Part shown: positions 51,212 to 59,353 of the stretch, in pieces
Layout: every line of letters starts with the position of its first letter
Position numbering within the stretch: the first letter of the stretch is position 1
Assembly (NCBI GenBank): GCA_048264125.1
Contig: JBLXDM010000001.1
Location: forward strand, 1-64,000
From: M1-B18 sp048264125
Lineage (GTDB): Bacteria; Bacillota; Clostridia; Peptostreptococcales; Natronincolaceae
Direction: 5' to 3'
DNA length: 64,000 bases
Notes under the pieces: generated by a model
The model's database searches: none
What the model was told of the DNA's origin: nothing
The model's input: the letters and a program-made list of their open reading frames with translations, nothing else
Made by a program: the position numbers and the translations under genes

Positions 51212-51226
51212 TCGTCTCCCTGACTT

Positions 51227-51805
51227 CTACAGCAAAAGATTCAAATTGATGGATTCCCTCATCTGTCTTATTATTAAGTCAGCCAATTCATCAGGGGAAA
51301 TGCTCTTTTCATCCTTAATCCACTTAATAAGAATATTAATGGCAATGCCGGAACGTAGCGACATAAAATATTCTGGCTGCTGCCATATAATTTTGTGGGC
51401 GCTGTCAATATGTTTCATAAGCAAGCCCAGCATTTTTTCAAAGGAGTCACTGATAATATCTATTCTATTAGACTTAATCAACAGCTCAATAATTGAGGAT
51501 TTCGAGTACCAAAACCTTAAAAAGGGCTTTAGAAAAATTGCTTTGACAGCTTCTTCCTTAAAATTACTGTAATAATCTATTAGGTAGTGATAAAGCTCAA
51601 GAAAGACCTCATCGCATTTCATTCTTAGAACATCCTCAAGGGAATCAAAATTTCTATAGAAGGTTGCTCGTCCCAATTTTGCTCTGTCAACCACTTCGGT
51701 TATTGTTATTTCTCCAAGACTCTTTTCTTGAAGTAGCTCTGATAAGGCCTCATATATCCATTGGCCCGACTGAATCGATCGCTTATCCCTTTTAATATGA
51801 TACAT
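51227..51805 (-). CDS. TetR-family transcriptional regulator
   Basis: A 192-residue TetR-family protein. The N-terminal helix-turn-helix is YEALSELLQEKSLGEITITE then VVDRAKLGRATFYRNFDSLED. The C-terminal half matches the TetR_C_8-like region of clostridial regulators. CAGGAGGTG precedes the ATG on the minus strand. It diverges from a small membrane-protein gene, and the shared region holds a dyad, so that gene is a plausible target. Confidence 0.9.
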   Translation of the reverse strand: MYHIKRDKRSIQSGQWIYEALSELLQEKSLGEITITEVVDRAKLGRATFYRNFDSLEDVLRMKCDEVFLELYHYLIDYYSNFKEEAVKAIFLKPFLRFWYSKSSIIELLIKSNRIDIISDSFEKMLGLLMKHIDSAHKIIWQQPEYFMSLRSGIAINILIKWIKDEKSISPDELADLIIRQMRESINLNLLL

Positions 51806-51845
51806 TTTTGCACCTCCTGCCTCACATCGCCTACGGCTATTGACT

Positions 51846-51867
51846 GTATATAGGTATCATTATATAC
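51846..51867. promoter_or_regulatory. Dyad in the TetR / membrane-protein intergenic region
   Basis: GTATATA-N8-TATATAC is a perfect 7-base inverted repeat between the two divergent start codons, a candidate operator of the TetR protein. Confidence 0.5.
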
Positions 51868-51943
51868 TGATGATAAATAAGAGTCAAATGTATCATAATT
51901 TTTAGTGCATGAATGACTTAATTAATATGGGAGGATGAAAATT

Positions 51944-52360
51944 ATGAAAACCAATAAAAAAGACATTTATCTTTTTCCCGCCAGGCTTCTTTTGGCACTA
52001 GGTATAATAGATTTAGTTAGAGGTTTTATGCACACCTTTAACATTCATTGGGCAGCCGCCAATGTTGCAAAGCTGGATCTTTCTATAGCCGGTGGCGATC
52101 AGCTGTTTCTTTTAGGGGTCTTTGGACTTTCCAATTTTCTTACGGGCATATTGTTTATATTTTTAAGCAGAAGGGCAAGGGAGCTGTCCCCCCATATTGT
52201 TATCATCATTCCATTGTCCTATGCCATAGGGCTAATAGGCTTCAAATATTCAGGCCTTGTCAAGCAGGCTGCCTTCAATGGACGCTATTTTATGATGATC
52301 TATATGGCGGTATGCGTATTAACCTATGTGAAGTATATGGTTGATAGAAAAAGGGCTTGA
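51944..52360 (+). CDS. Hypothetical four-helix membrane protein
   Basis: A 138-residue protein with about four hydrophobic helices. The first helix starts LFPARLLLALGIIDLVRGF and the gene product contains a conserved-looking FNIHWAAANVAKLDL segment. I do not recognise the family. The ATG at 51944 lies 9 bases after GGGAGG; another at 51935 overlaps the ribosome site. Divergence from a TetR gene suggests inducible expression. Confidence 0.7.
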   Translation: MKTNKKDIYLFPARLLLALGIIDLVRGFMHTFNIHWAAANVAKLDLSIAGGDQLFLLGVFGLSNFLTGILFIFLSRRARELSPHIVIIIPLSYAIGLIGFKYSGLVKQAAFNGRYFMMIYMAVCVLTYVKYMVDRKRA

Positions 52361-52410
52361 GTAGAAGAGCGGTATTTAAAAGGAAAGGGATGGCAGGTTG
52401 AGCAAAGCTT

Positions 52411-52439
52411 CGTGCCAAACAAAGCGTCCCCGTGGCACG
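52411..52439 (-). repeat. Short palindromic repeat, family 1 (reverse orientation)
   Basis: CGTGCCAAACAAAGCGTCCC then CGTGGCACG. The CGTGCCA and TGGCACG ends pair. Confidence 0.8.
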
Positions 52440-52447
52440 CTTAAAGC

Positions 52448-52485
52448 TGACGTGAGATTTTATATTCTTACGTCATTTATTTTTG
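52448..52485 (+). terminator. Terminator after the membrane-protein gene
   Basis: TGACGTGAG and CTTACGTCA pair (one G-U) and TTTATTTTT follows. Confidence 0.7.
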
Positions 52486-52588
52486 AAGGAATTAATCCTG
52501 AGGCGAAGAATTTTAAAGTAGCAAAGAGCATATATGCTGATATGATATATTATGCATTTTTAGCTGTTTATTAATAGGGGGAGAGAGT

Positions 52589-53626
52589 ATGGCGGACAAT
52601 GGAAGCTTTAAGAGGTTTAAAAGGGCTATGGCTGCTTTAGGGATATTAATTGTAATCTGTATAGTCAGTATTTACTTTCTTTTTTTCAATGAAATCAATA
52701 CTCTGCTATCCATTAAAAGGATCAGTGAAAATCCGATTTATAGTATCACCTATCATGGGGATTATGCTTTGGATAAATATTTGGCAACAGGTGCAGAGAA
52801 CTGGGGTGAGGTCATTGGCTTTATAAACGAAAATTTAAGCAGAGGTGTGGGAAAGCATATTTACGGCAGCAGTAAATGCTCCTCCTTTTTTGCTACAACT
52901 CCTGAGGGAGACTTTATATTGGCCCGAAACCTGGATACACTGAAGGCAATTCCTTCAATAATTAAAACCGACACATCGGATGGTTATCAAACAATAGGTA
53001 TGACTAATTTCGGACGTGGAGGCTGGAATGAAGCAGACACTTTAAGCAAGCTGACGGCAATCTCCAGCCCCTACTACACCCTTGACGGCATGAATGAGCA
53101 TGGTCTTGCGATAGCCTCCCTGTCAGTGCCAACAGCCGAAGATTTCAAGCCTGAGGCAGGCAAAATCACAATACATGATATTACAGTAAACAGAGTAATC
53201 CTAGATAAAGCACGAAATGTAGAGGAGGCCATAGCCCTTCTTTCCAGCATCAACGTAAAAATGGAGGAGATTTATCCCAGTCATTATATGCTGGTGGATG
53301 CAGAGGGGAATTCAGCAGTCATTGAATATATAGACGGTGAAATGAAAATAATTAAAGGCAGCAATAATTATCAAATAGCCACCAATTTTGTGCTATTTAA
53401 TAACCCTGTACTAATTGGATATAGCTCCGATAGGTATAGGGCCTTTGATGAGGGGATAAAAGCAGGGAAGGGCACTATAACCGTAGAGGCGGCTTTGGAT
53501 TTACTGGTTAAAAATGTAGTGCAAGGGGAGGAGCAGTGGTCGGTGGTTTATAATCTTTCCAAGCGCACAATGGCAATAAGGTTCTATGATGATTACACAA
53601 AAACCCATCATTATAGCCTAAACTAG
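52589..53626 (+). CDS. Linear amide C-N hydrolase (choloylglycine hydrolase / acyltransferase Ntn family)
   Basis: A 345-residue Ntn-hydrolase-like protein. After a short N-terminus and one transmembrane helix (about residues 11-33) comes SSKCSSFFATTPEGDFILAR NLDT, where Cys97 would become the N-terminal nucleophile after self-cleavage, and Arg and Asp of ARNLD are conserved. Later YTLDGMNEHGLAIASLS matches the family. Related enzymes cleave bile-salt, penicillin V or N-acyl amide bonds. The membrane segment implies that the domain faces outwards. AGGGGGAGAG is the ribosome site. Confidence 0.85.
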   Translation: MADNGSFKRFKRAMAALGILIVICIVSIYFLFFNEINTLLSIKRISENPIYSITYHGDYALDKYLATGAENWGEVIGFINENLSRGVGKHIYGSSKCSSFFATTPEGDFILARNLDTLKAIPSIIKTDTSDGYQTIGMTNFGRGGWNEADTLSKLTAISSPYYTLDGMNEHGLAIASLSVPTAEDFKPEAGKITIHDITVNRVILDKARNVEEAIALLSSINVKMEEIYPSHYMLVDAEGNSAVIEYIDGEMKIIKGSNNYQIATNFVLFNNPVLIGYSSDRYRAFDEGIKAGKGTITVEAALDLLVKNVVQGEEQWSVVYNLSKRTMAIRFYDDYTKTHHYSLN

Positions 53627-53760
53627 TATATTAGCAAGATAGCCTGCTATTACTTCCTCCTCTGTCTTGGCCTACGACAAATCTACTTCTTAAGCTAATC
53701 CAAGCTTTATCTGCGAAGAGGTACTAGTCAGTAAAGTTGTTTTAATTTCGAATTCTAAGG

Positions 53761-53789
53761 AACCCTACATTATAGATGGAGGGTTTTTT
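53761..53789 (+). terminator. Intrinsic terminator upstream of the TetR gene
   Basis: AACCCTACAT and ATGGAGGGTT pair with one bulge and TTTTT follows. Confidence 0.85.
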
Positions 53790-53801
53790 GCTTTTTTAGT
53801 C

Positions 53802-53851
53802 TTGACCAGACTGGTCATTTAAGAGTATAATTAAAGTGACCAGTCTGGTCA
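53802..53851 (+). promoter_or_regulatory. Promoter with two TetR operators
   Basis: TTGACC, an 18-base spacer and TATAAT form a sigma-A promoter. TGACCAGACTGGTCA (53803-53817) overlaps the -35 box and TGACCAGTCTGGTCA (53837-53851) lies just after the -10 box; both are 15-base palindromes that differ only at the centre. They would let the TetR protein shut off its own operon. Confidence 0.92.
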
Positions 53852-53866
53852 TTAAAATGAGATGAG

Positions 53867-54496
53867 GTGATTGAAATCTATAATAAGTTTTTCAGCTTAG
53901 ATACGATAAAGCAGGAACGAATAATTAATGCAGCCCTTAAGGAATTTGCAAAAAATGGCTATGAAAAGGCCTCCACCAATGAAATTATTAAAGAGGCGGA
54001 AATATCCAAGGGCTCACTGTTTAGCTATTTCAACAGTAAAAAGGAATTGTATTTATTCTTGTTTGATTATGTCAGCAAAATCATTGATCAAATCTATGCA
54101 GAGGTGGATTTGAGTGAAACAGATTTTTTTGAGAGAATGAGGCAGATTGGTTTAATCAAATTTAAAATTATGAAGCAATATCCTCAGGCCTTTGATTTTT
54201 TAAAGAGTGCTCCTATTGAAAATTCACCGGAGGTTAAGGGGGATATAGCTGCAATAGGTAAGCGGCTTATCGAAGCAGGTATGGGCATGAGCTACAAAAA
54301 TATTGATTTTGCAAAATTCAGGGACGACATGGATATACAAAAGATGATGAAGATAATCACATGGACAATCATGAGCTTTTCGGAGGAGCAGCGAAATAAG
54401 CTAGGCTCATATGGTGATATCACCATTGATATACTTGATGAATGGGATGAGTACTTTGATATGCTGAAGCAATGCTTCTATAAAAGGGAGGAATAG
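53867..54496 (+). CDS. TetR-family regulator of the ABC exporter operon
   Basis: A 209-residue TetR protein. The helix-turn-helix is LKEFAKNGYEKASTNEIIKE then AEISKGSLFSYFNSKKELY. It starts with GTG behind GAGATGAGG. Two operators immediately upstream predict autorepression. It is the first gene of an operon with the ATPase (3-base gap) and permease genes, so its ligand is probably a substrate of that exporter. Confidence 0.93.
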   Translation: MIEIYNKFFSLDTIKQERIINAALKEFAKNGYEKASTNEIIKEAEISKGSLFSYFNSKKELYLFLFDYVSKIIDQIYAEVDLSETDFFERMRQIGLIKFKIMKQYPQAFDFLKSAPIENSPEVKGDIAAIGKRLIEAGMGMSYKNIDFAKFRDDMDIQKMMKIITWTIMSFSEEQRNKLGSYGDITIDILDEWDEYFDMLKQCFYKREE

Positions 54497-54499
54497 AAT

Positions 54500-55198
54500 A
54501 TGTTTATTGATATTTCGGATCTAAGGAAGAGCTATACGTCAGGCTTGGTTAAGACAGAGGTACTAAAGGGAATAAGGATGAAGCTTGAAAAGGGAGAAAT
54601 CGGTGTCATCCTTGGTCCCTCGGGTTCGGGAAAATCCACATTGATGAATATTATCGGTGGCATTGATCGTGGGGACAGCGGAAGGGTACTCATAGATGGA
54701 TTGGAGATCAGCAGCATTAAGGATGATGGATTGACGAATTACAGGCGTGGGGATGTAGGCTTTGTATTCCAGTTTTACAATTTAGTACCAAACCTAACTG
54801 TGGGGGAGAATATTGAGGTGGTTTCCAACATCAGCAAGGCTTCTCTGAATATAGACGAGGTTTTAGCTGCTGTGGAAATACAGGATAAAAAGCATCGCTT
54901 CCCAAGGGAGCTAAGCGGTGGCGAACAGCAGAGGGTCTCCATTGCCAGGGCTATTGTAAAAAATCCAAAGCTGCTGCTTTGTGACGAGCCAACGGGAGCC
55001 CTTGATTATCAAACCTCCCGCAGTATTCTAAAGCTCCTGCAGCAGGTAAATCAAAAATATGGAACAACCATTTTGATGATCACCCATAATGCGGCGATTG
55101 CAACGATGGCCAACAGAGTATTCAAGCTTCGAAGCGGTGAAATCGTAGAAGCAGCCGTAAATCAGGTGACTGTTCCTGCAGAAAGGATTGAGTGGTAA
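54500..55198 (+). CDS. ABC transporter ATP-binding protein (MacB/LolD type)
   Basis: A 232-residue ATPase of the MacB/LolD/SalX subfamily. Walker A is GPSGSGKS, the Q-loop FVFQFYNLVPNLTVGENI is typical of this subfamily, the signature is LSGGEQQR and Walker B is LLLCDEPTGALD. It drives the FtsX-like permease encoded next; the stop and the permease start share one base (TAATG). Such pairs handle peptide antibiotics or lipoproteins rather than pumping through a channel. Confidence 0.93.
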   Translation: MFIDISDLRKSYTSGLVKTEVLKGIRMKLEKGEIGVILGPSGSGKSTLMNIIGGIDRGDSGRVLIDGLEISSIKDDGLTNYRRGDVGFVFQFYNLVPNLTVGENIEVVSNISKASLNIDEVLAAVEIQDKKHRFPRELSGGEQQRVSIARAIVKNPKLLLCDEPTGALDYQTSRSILKLLQQVNQKYGTTILMITHNAAIATMANRVFKLRSGEIVEAAVNQVTVPAERIEW

Positions 55199-57447
55199 TG
55201 GTATTGAATAAGAGAGTTCTTAGAACCATTAAAGAAAACAAGCTGCGATACCTTGGTGTTCTTATGCTTATTATCCTTGGAAGCTTTACATTTATCTTGG
55301 CGACGGGTATTTCTCAAAATCTCAGCAGCCTAGTCACTGTGTTTACAGAGGAGCACATGCAGGAGGATTTATCCTTTACATCTGTCAGGGCCGTTAACAA
55401 CAGCTTAAAGTCAGAATTAGCTAATGATGCTATCATTGAGGAATATTTCAGCTTCGATGCCACTATTTCGGAGACCCTTACGCTTCGACTGCTAAGTAAA
55501 ACAGATAAGTTGAATATTCCAGCTGTAGTAGAGGGGCAGACCCTCACAGGTAAGGGTGAAATACTTCTGGACCCTGCCTTTGCTAAGGCAAATGGCTATA
55601 CAGCAGGTAGCAGCATCACGGCAGGCGGAAAGACCTATAATGTAGTAGGCTTTGTGTCTCTGCCCCATTATATTTATCCATTGAAAAATGTAAATGACAT
55701 GATGGTTTCCCCAAATAATTTTGGTGTAGGGGTTATAGCTCCAGAGGATTTTGATGATATAAATAATCCCCTAACAGTTTATTCCGTAAGGTTTAAGGAC
55801 AGGGGACAGAGCTTAAATATGCAGGCAGCAGAGCTGCGTCAGCGTCTACAGGCAGAGGGTATAGCTACCTCTGATTGGGTTGATATTGTGAACAATAAAC
55901 GGGCAAATATGGTATGGGCCTCCATAACAGGAATGAAAACCATGAGTATTCCAATACCAACCGCAATGTTTCTCTTATGCTGTCTGATTATCAGTATCAT
56001 TATTTGGCGAATGATACGTAACGACCTTGTGATAATCGGTACATTCTACGCTGAAGGCTACAGAAGGAAGGAATTGCTGTTCCATTACATGGCTATACCG
56101 TTGCTTTTGGCAATTGCTGGGGGAGTGATAGGGAGCGCCTTGGCGTTGCTTTCCATAAAACCTGCGGTCATTGCTATGATCTCCTACTACAATGTTCCCG
56201 TACCCAAAATTCAATTGAATGCACTTAATTCTTTAGTCGCTATACTGTTGCCTGTACTGTTTTTAGGGATTAGCAGCTATGCAGTCATAGGGTCGGAGCT
56301 GAGGCGGTCTCCAGCGGAGCTTATGAAGGGGGATATCAAAAAAACCAAGGTGAGTCTATTGGAGGGTAAATTTAGACTGGAAAGGTTCAAGTTTACGACG
56401 AAATTCAAGCTAAGACAACAGCTGCGCAGTGTTTCAAGGCTTATGCTTTTATTTCTGGGGATTACCAGTGCGTCAGTGTTGATGCTGCTGGGCTTTACAA
56501 TTATGAACTCAATGAATTATATTTTCAATAATAGCACCACAGATACCTATAAATTTGAGTATGAATATGCCTTTAAGGATCTGCAATACGATGAAGCCCC
56601 TGAGGGAGCAGAGGTATTTGCTGCAGGAAGATTTTATCCAGAGGGAAAGGAAAATATTGAGTTTTATGTGACGGGAGTGGAACCGGATTCTAAGCTTTTA
56701 GCATTGAAGAGCACAGCAGGTAGCCCTCTTCCAAATAATCAGGTGAATATAACAAAGCCCTTAGCAGATAGGCTTGGTATTAGGGCAGGGGATAGTGTAA
56801 GCTTTGTAAATAAGGATAATAGCAGGCTGTATACCTTTCGGATCAATTCTATTGCGGACTCCTATGCAGGACAATTTATCTTTATGCCTATAGGTGAATT
56901 TAACCAACAAATGGAGCTTCCGGAAAATAGCTACAACGGCCTTTGGAGCAACAGAATACTAGACATTCCAGACGAAATGCTTTCAGGCATGAAGTCCATG
57001 GGAGAAGCGGCTACTGCTATAGACGAGCTAATGGGGCCAATGATTTCCATGGTTATGGCAATGACTGTAATTGCAAGTATTGTAGGTCTTATTATCATTT
57101 ACCTTGTAACCTCTTTAATCATTGAGGAAAACAGAAATACGATCTCTTTATTTAAAATATTTGGCTACAGGCCAAGAGAAATCAAGTCCTTGATTTTAAA
57201 CAGCTCGACATTTATAATAATGACTGCATTCGTCATTAGCATTCCGATTATGGCGGGTTCAATGGAGGCAATGTACGGTTATTTGGGCAATATGATAAAT
57301 CTAGTGCTGCCGACAATAATCAATCCACTGTATGTATTTATTTGTTTTATTGCCATCATGCTGACATATCAGCTTAGTAAGCTGCTGTGTGCTAGAAAGG
57401 TCACCTCAGTTTCCATGAGCGAGGCCTTAAAGGCAGGAGGAGAATAA
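55198..57447 (+). CDS. FtsX-like ABC permease
   Basis: A 749-residue permease. After one N-terminal helix (about residues 18-36) comes a large extracellular domain, then three helices, a second FtsX-like repeat with another extracellular region and three more helices, the duplicated 8-to-10-helix plan of clostridial and lactic acid bacterial permeases. The last helices carry the FtsX motif (LIIIYLVTSLIIEENRNTIS then LFKIFGYRPREI). It probably resists a toxic peptide or exports lipophilic compounds with the ATPase, under TetR control. Confidence 0.9.
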   Translation: MVLNKRVLRTIKENKLRYLGVLMLIILGSFTFILATGISQNLSSLVTVFTEEHMQEDLSFTSVRAVNNSLKSELANDAIIEEYFSFDATISETLTLRLLSKTDKLNIPAVVEGQTLTGKGEILLDPAFAKANGYTAGSSITAGGKTYNVVGFVSLPHYIYPLKNVNDMMVSPNNFGVGVIAPEDFDDINNPLTVYSVRFKDRGQSLNMQAAELRQRLQAEGIATSDWVDIVNNKRANMVWASITGMKTMSIPIPTAMFLLCCLIISIIIWRMIRNDLVIIGTFYAEGYRRKELLFHYMAIPLLLAIAGGVIGSALALLSIKPAVIAMISYYNVPVPKIQLNALNSLVAILLPVLFLGISSYAVIGSELRRSPAELMKGDIKKTKVSLLEGKFRLERFKFTTKFKLRQQLRSVSRLMLLFLGITSASVLMLLGFTIMNSMNYIFNNSTTDTYKFEYEYAFKDLQYDEAPEGAEVFAAGRFYPEGKENIEFYVTGVEPDSKLLALKSTAGSPLPNNQVNITKPLADRLGIRAGDSVSFVNKDNSRLYTFRINSIADSYAGQFIFMPIGEFNQQMELPENSYNGLWSNRILDIPDEMLSGMKSMGEAATAIDELMGPMISMVMAMTVIASIVGLIIIYLVTSLIIEENRNTISLFKIFGYRPREIKSLILNSSTFIIMTAFVISIPIMAGSMEAMYGYLGNMINLVLPTIINPLYVFICFIAIMLTYQLSKLLCARKVTSVSMSEALKAGGE

Positions 57448-57557
57448 ACTATGGGAGTAGATATTCATGGCAAGTCCTGCTTTCTGTAAGCCCAGCCCTT
57501 GAATTTTGAACGATATTATGATACGATAATTAAAACTAAGAGATTGGAGCTGAAAAG

Positions 57558-57578
57558 ATGATTAATTTTTCTTGCTAA
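57558..57578 (+). CDS. Leader peptide MINFSC of the ABC-F gene
   Basis: A six-codon open frame, ATG to TAA, seven bases after a GGAG site. It begins about 230 bases before the ABC-F start codon and lies ahead of mutually exclusive hairpins. Short leader ORFs of this kind control lsa- and vml-type resistance genes by ribosome stalling. Translation is inferred, not shown. Confidence 0.6.
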   Translation: MINFSC

Positions 57579-57583
57579 TTTCA

Positions 57584-57640
57584 ACAAGCATAATAGGATT
57601 TTAAAAAAGTGGACGATGTCCCTCCTTTTATTGTGCTTGT
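57584..57640 (+). promoter_or_regulatory. Leader hairpin 1 of the ABC-F attenuator
   Basis: ACAAGCA and TGCTTGT close a long imperfect stem with an inner GGAC/GTCC hairpin. It follows the leader peptide at once, so a stalled ribosome would disrupt it. Confidence 0.6.
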
Positions 57641-57644
57641 AATT

Positions 57645-57764
57645 TGCAAGAAGGCTATGATTCTTTTCACTCATAAACATATGCTTTGTCCTGGCCTATA
57701 AGGCTTGGCTTGTATTGTATTAATGAGCTGCAGAAGTATACCTTCTTGCAGCTTTTATATTTTT
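57645..57764 (+). terminator. Attenuator: antiterminator segment and terminator before the ABC-F gene
   Basis: AGCTGCAGAAG (57726-57736) and CTTCTTGCAGCT form a stem with one bulge, followed by TTTATATTTTT, ending 22 bases before the start codon. TGCAAGAAGG (57645-57654) is exactly complementary to CCTTCTTGCA (57741-57750), the 3' arm of that stem, so it can form a competing antiterminator. This is the layout of ribosome-mediated attenuation. Confidence 0.82.
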
Positions 57765-57785
57765 ACGATACAGGAGGATATATTT

Positions 57786-59264
57786 ATGTCTTTAATTAAT
57801 GTTTCGAATCTAACCTTTGCCTATGATGGCAGCTATGATAATATATTTGAAAATGTCAGCTTTCAGATCGATACCGATTGGCGGCTGGGCTTTACAGGAA
57901 GAAATGGCCGGGGAAAGACCACATTTTTAAGGCTTTTGATGGGAAAATATGAATATACGGGTAGAATATCTGCAAATGCTGCCTTTGAATATTTTCCCTA
58001 CAGTGTTGAGAATCAAGGGGAGCTAACAATAAATGTAATAGCGGATATTTTTCCCGACTACCTGCACTGGCAGCTGCTAAGAGAGTTTAATCTGCTAGAG
58101 CTTACTGAGGATATGCTGTATCGCCCCTTTGACACCTTATCCAATGGTGAACAGACAAAGGTAATGCTGGCGGCAATGTTTATGAAGGAAAACAGCATTT
58201 TATTAATCGACGAACCGACAAATCATCTGGATATCAAGGGCAGAAGGCTTGTAAGTGATTATTTGAGAAGCAAGAAGGGCTTTATTCTGGTCTCCCACGA
58301 CAGGGCATTTTTGGACAATAGCGTGGACCATATACTTTCAATTAACAAAACCAATATAGAAATTCAAAAGGGTAATTTCTCCAGCTGGTGGGAAAATAAA
58401 AGGCTGCAGGACAGCTATGAGCTGGCAGAAAATGAAAAGCTGAAAAAGGAAATCAATCATCTGGCGGAGGCTGCTAAGCGCACCAGCGGTTGGTCCCATG
58501 AGGCGGAAAAAAGTAAATTTGGGGCAACAAACTCCGGCTCTAAGGTGGATAGGGGCTATATTGGTCATAAGGCCGCTAAAATGATGAAGCGATCTAAGGC
58601 TATTGAGGGAAGGCGTCAAAATGCTCTAGAGGAAAAATCCAAGCTTCTGAAAAATATAGAGGCCTCTGATTCTATAAAGCTAATACCGCTGCCTTATCAT
58701 AAGGATAAGCTGGTGGAGCTGGAGGATATCTCAATTTATTATGATGATCATATTGTCTGTAATGACATGAGCTTTACCATTGAAGCCGGTGATAGAATTG
58801 CCCTACAGGGCAAGAACGGCTCAGGGAAATCCAGTCTTATAAAGCTGATTTGCGGTGAGGAAATAGAGCATACCGGTACCTTTTGGAGGGGAAGTCAGCT
58901 TATAATCTCCTATATCTCACAGGATACCTCCTGGCTTAGGGGTAATTTAAGCGATTTTGCTGAATACCATCAGCTGGAGGATAGCCTCTTTAGAGCATTA
59001 TTAAGGCAATTGGATTTTTCAAGGCTTCAATTTGAAAAGGATATGGCCTCCTTCAGCGCAGGACAAAAAAAGAAGGTTCTTATTGCAAAGAGCATTTCCG
59101 AGAGGGCCCATCTGTATGTATGGGATGAACCCTTGAATTATATCGATGTGATATCTAGAATGCAAATTGAGGAGCTACTGATAGCGTACTGTCCTACACT
59201 GTTATTTGTGGAGCATGATATGGAATTTTGCAGAAATATCGCAACTAAGGCTATTGAGCTATAG
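57786..59264 (+). CDS. ABC-F ribosomal protection protein (Lsa/Vga-like)
   Basis: A 492-residue ABC-F protein with two ATPase domains and no membrane helices. Domain 1 has GRNGRGKTT and LSNGEQTKVMLAAMF; domain 2 has GKNGSGKSS and FSAGQKKKVLIAKS, the second Walker B is YVWDEPLNYID. The linker between them (about residues 205-305) is long and basic. Length and features match the Lsa family, which expels lincosamides, streptogramin A and pleuromutilins from the ribosome. I chose the ATG at 57786 behind AGGAGG; the frame is open 27 codons upstream, over the terminator. A leader peptide and attenuator precede it. Confidence 0.93.
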   Translation: MSLINVSNLTFAYDGSYDNIFENVSFQIDTDWRLGFTGRNGRGKTTFLRLLMGKYEYTGRISANAAFEYFPYSVENQGELTINVIADIFPDYLHWQLLREFNLLELTEDMLYRPFDTLSNGEQTKVMLAAMFMKENSILLIDEPTNHLDIKGRRLVSDYLRSKKGFILVSHDRAFLDNSVDHILSINKTNIEIQKGNFSSWWENKRLQDSYELAENEKLKKEINHLAEAAKRTSGWSHEAEKSKFGATNSGSKVDRGYIGHKAAKMMKRSKAIEGRRQNALEEKSKLLKNIEASDSIKLIPLPYHKDKLVELEDISIYYDDHIVCNDMSFTIEAGDRIALQGKNGSGKSSLIKLICGEEIEHTGTFWRGSQLIISYISQDTSWLRGNLSDFAEYHQLEDSLFRALLRQLDFSRLQFEKDMASFSAGQKKKVLIAKSISERAHLYVWDEPLNYIDVISRMQIEELLIAYCPTLLFVEHDMEFCRNIATKAIEL

Positions 59265-59353
59265 AAGCACATCAACGAAACAAGGGGACACAGCTGGAAC
59301 AAATGAAAAATCCTATCGTCTAAATAAAAAAGTAGAATTTTGGAGGTGTTACT

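Noticed and set aside
11899..52439. Repeated palindromes as a CRISPR array
   Set aside because: The copies are dispersed over tens of kilobases, in both orientations, next to stop codons, and are not regularly spaced; no cas genes occur.
59279..59300. Possible family 2 repeat (AAGGGGACACAGCTGGAAC)
   Set aside because: Only GGGGAC matches the family core and the ends do not pair; too weak to call.
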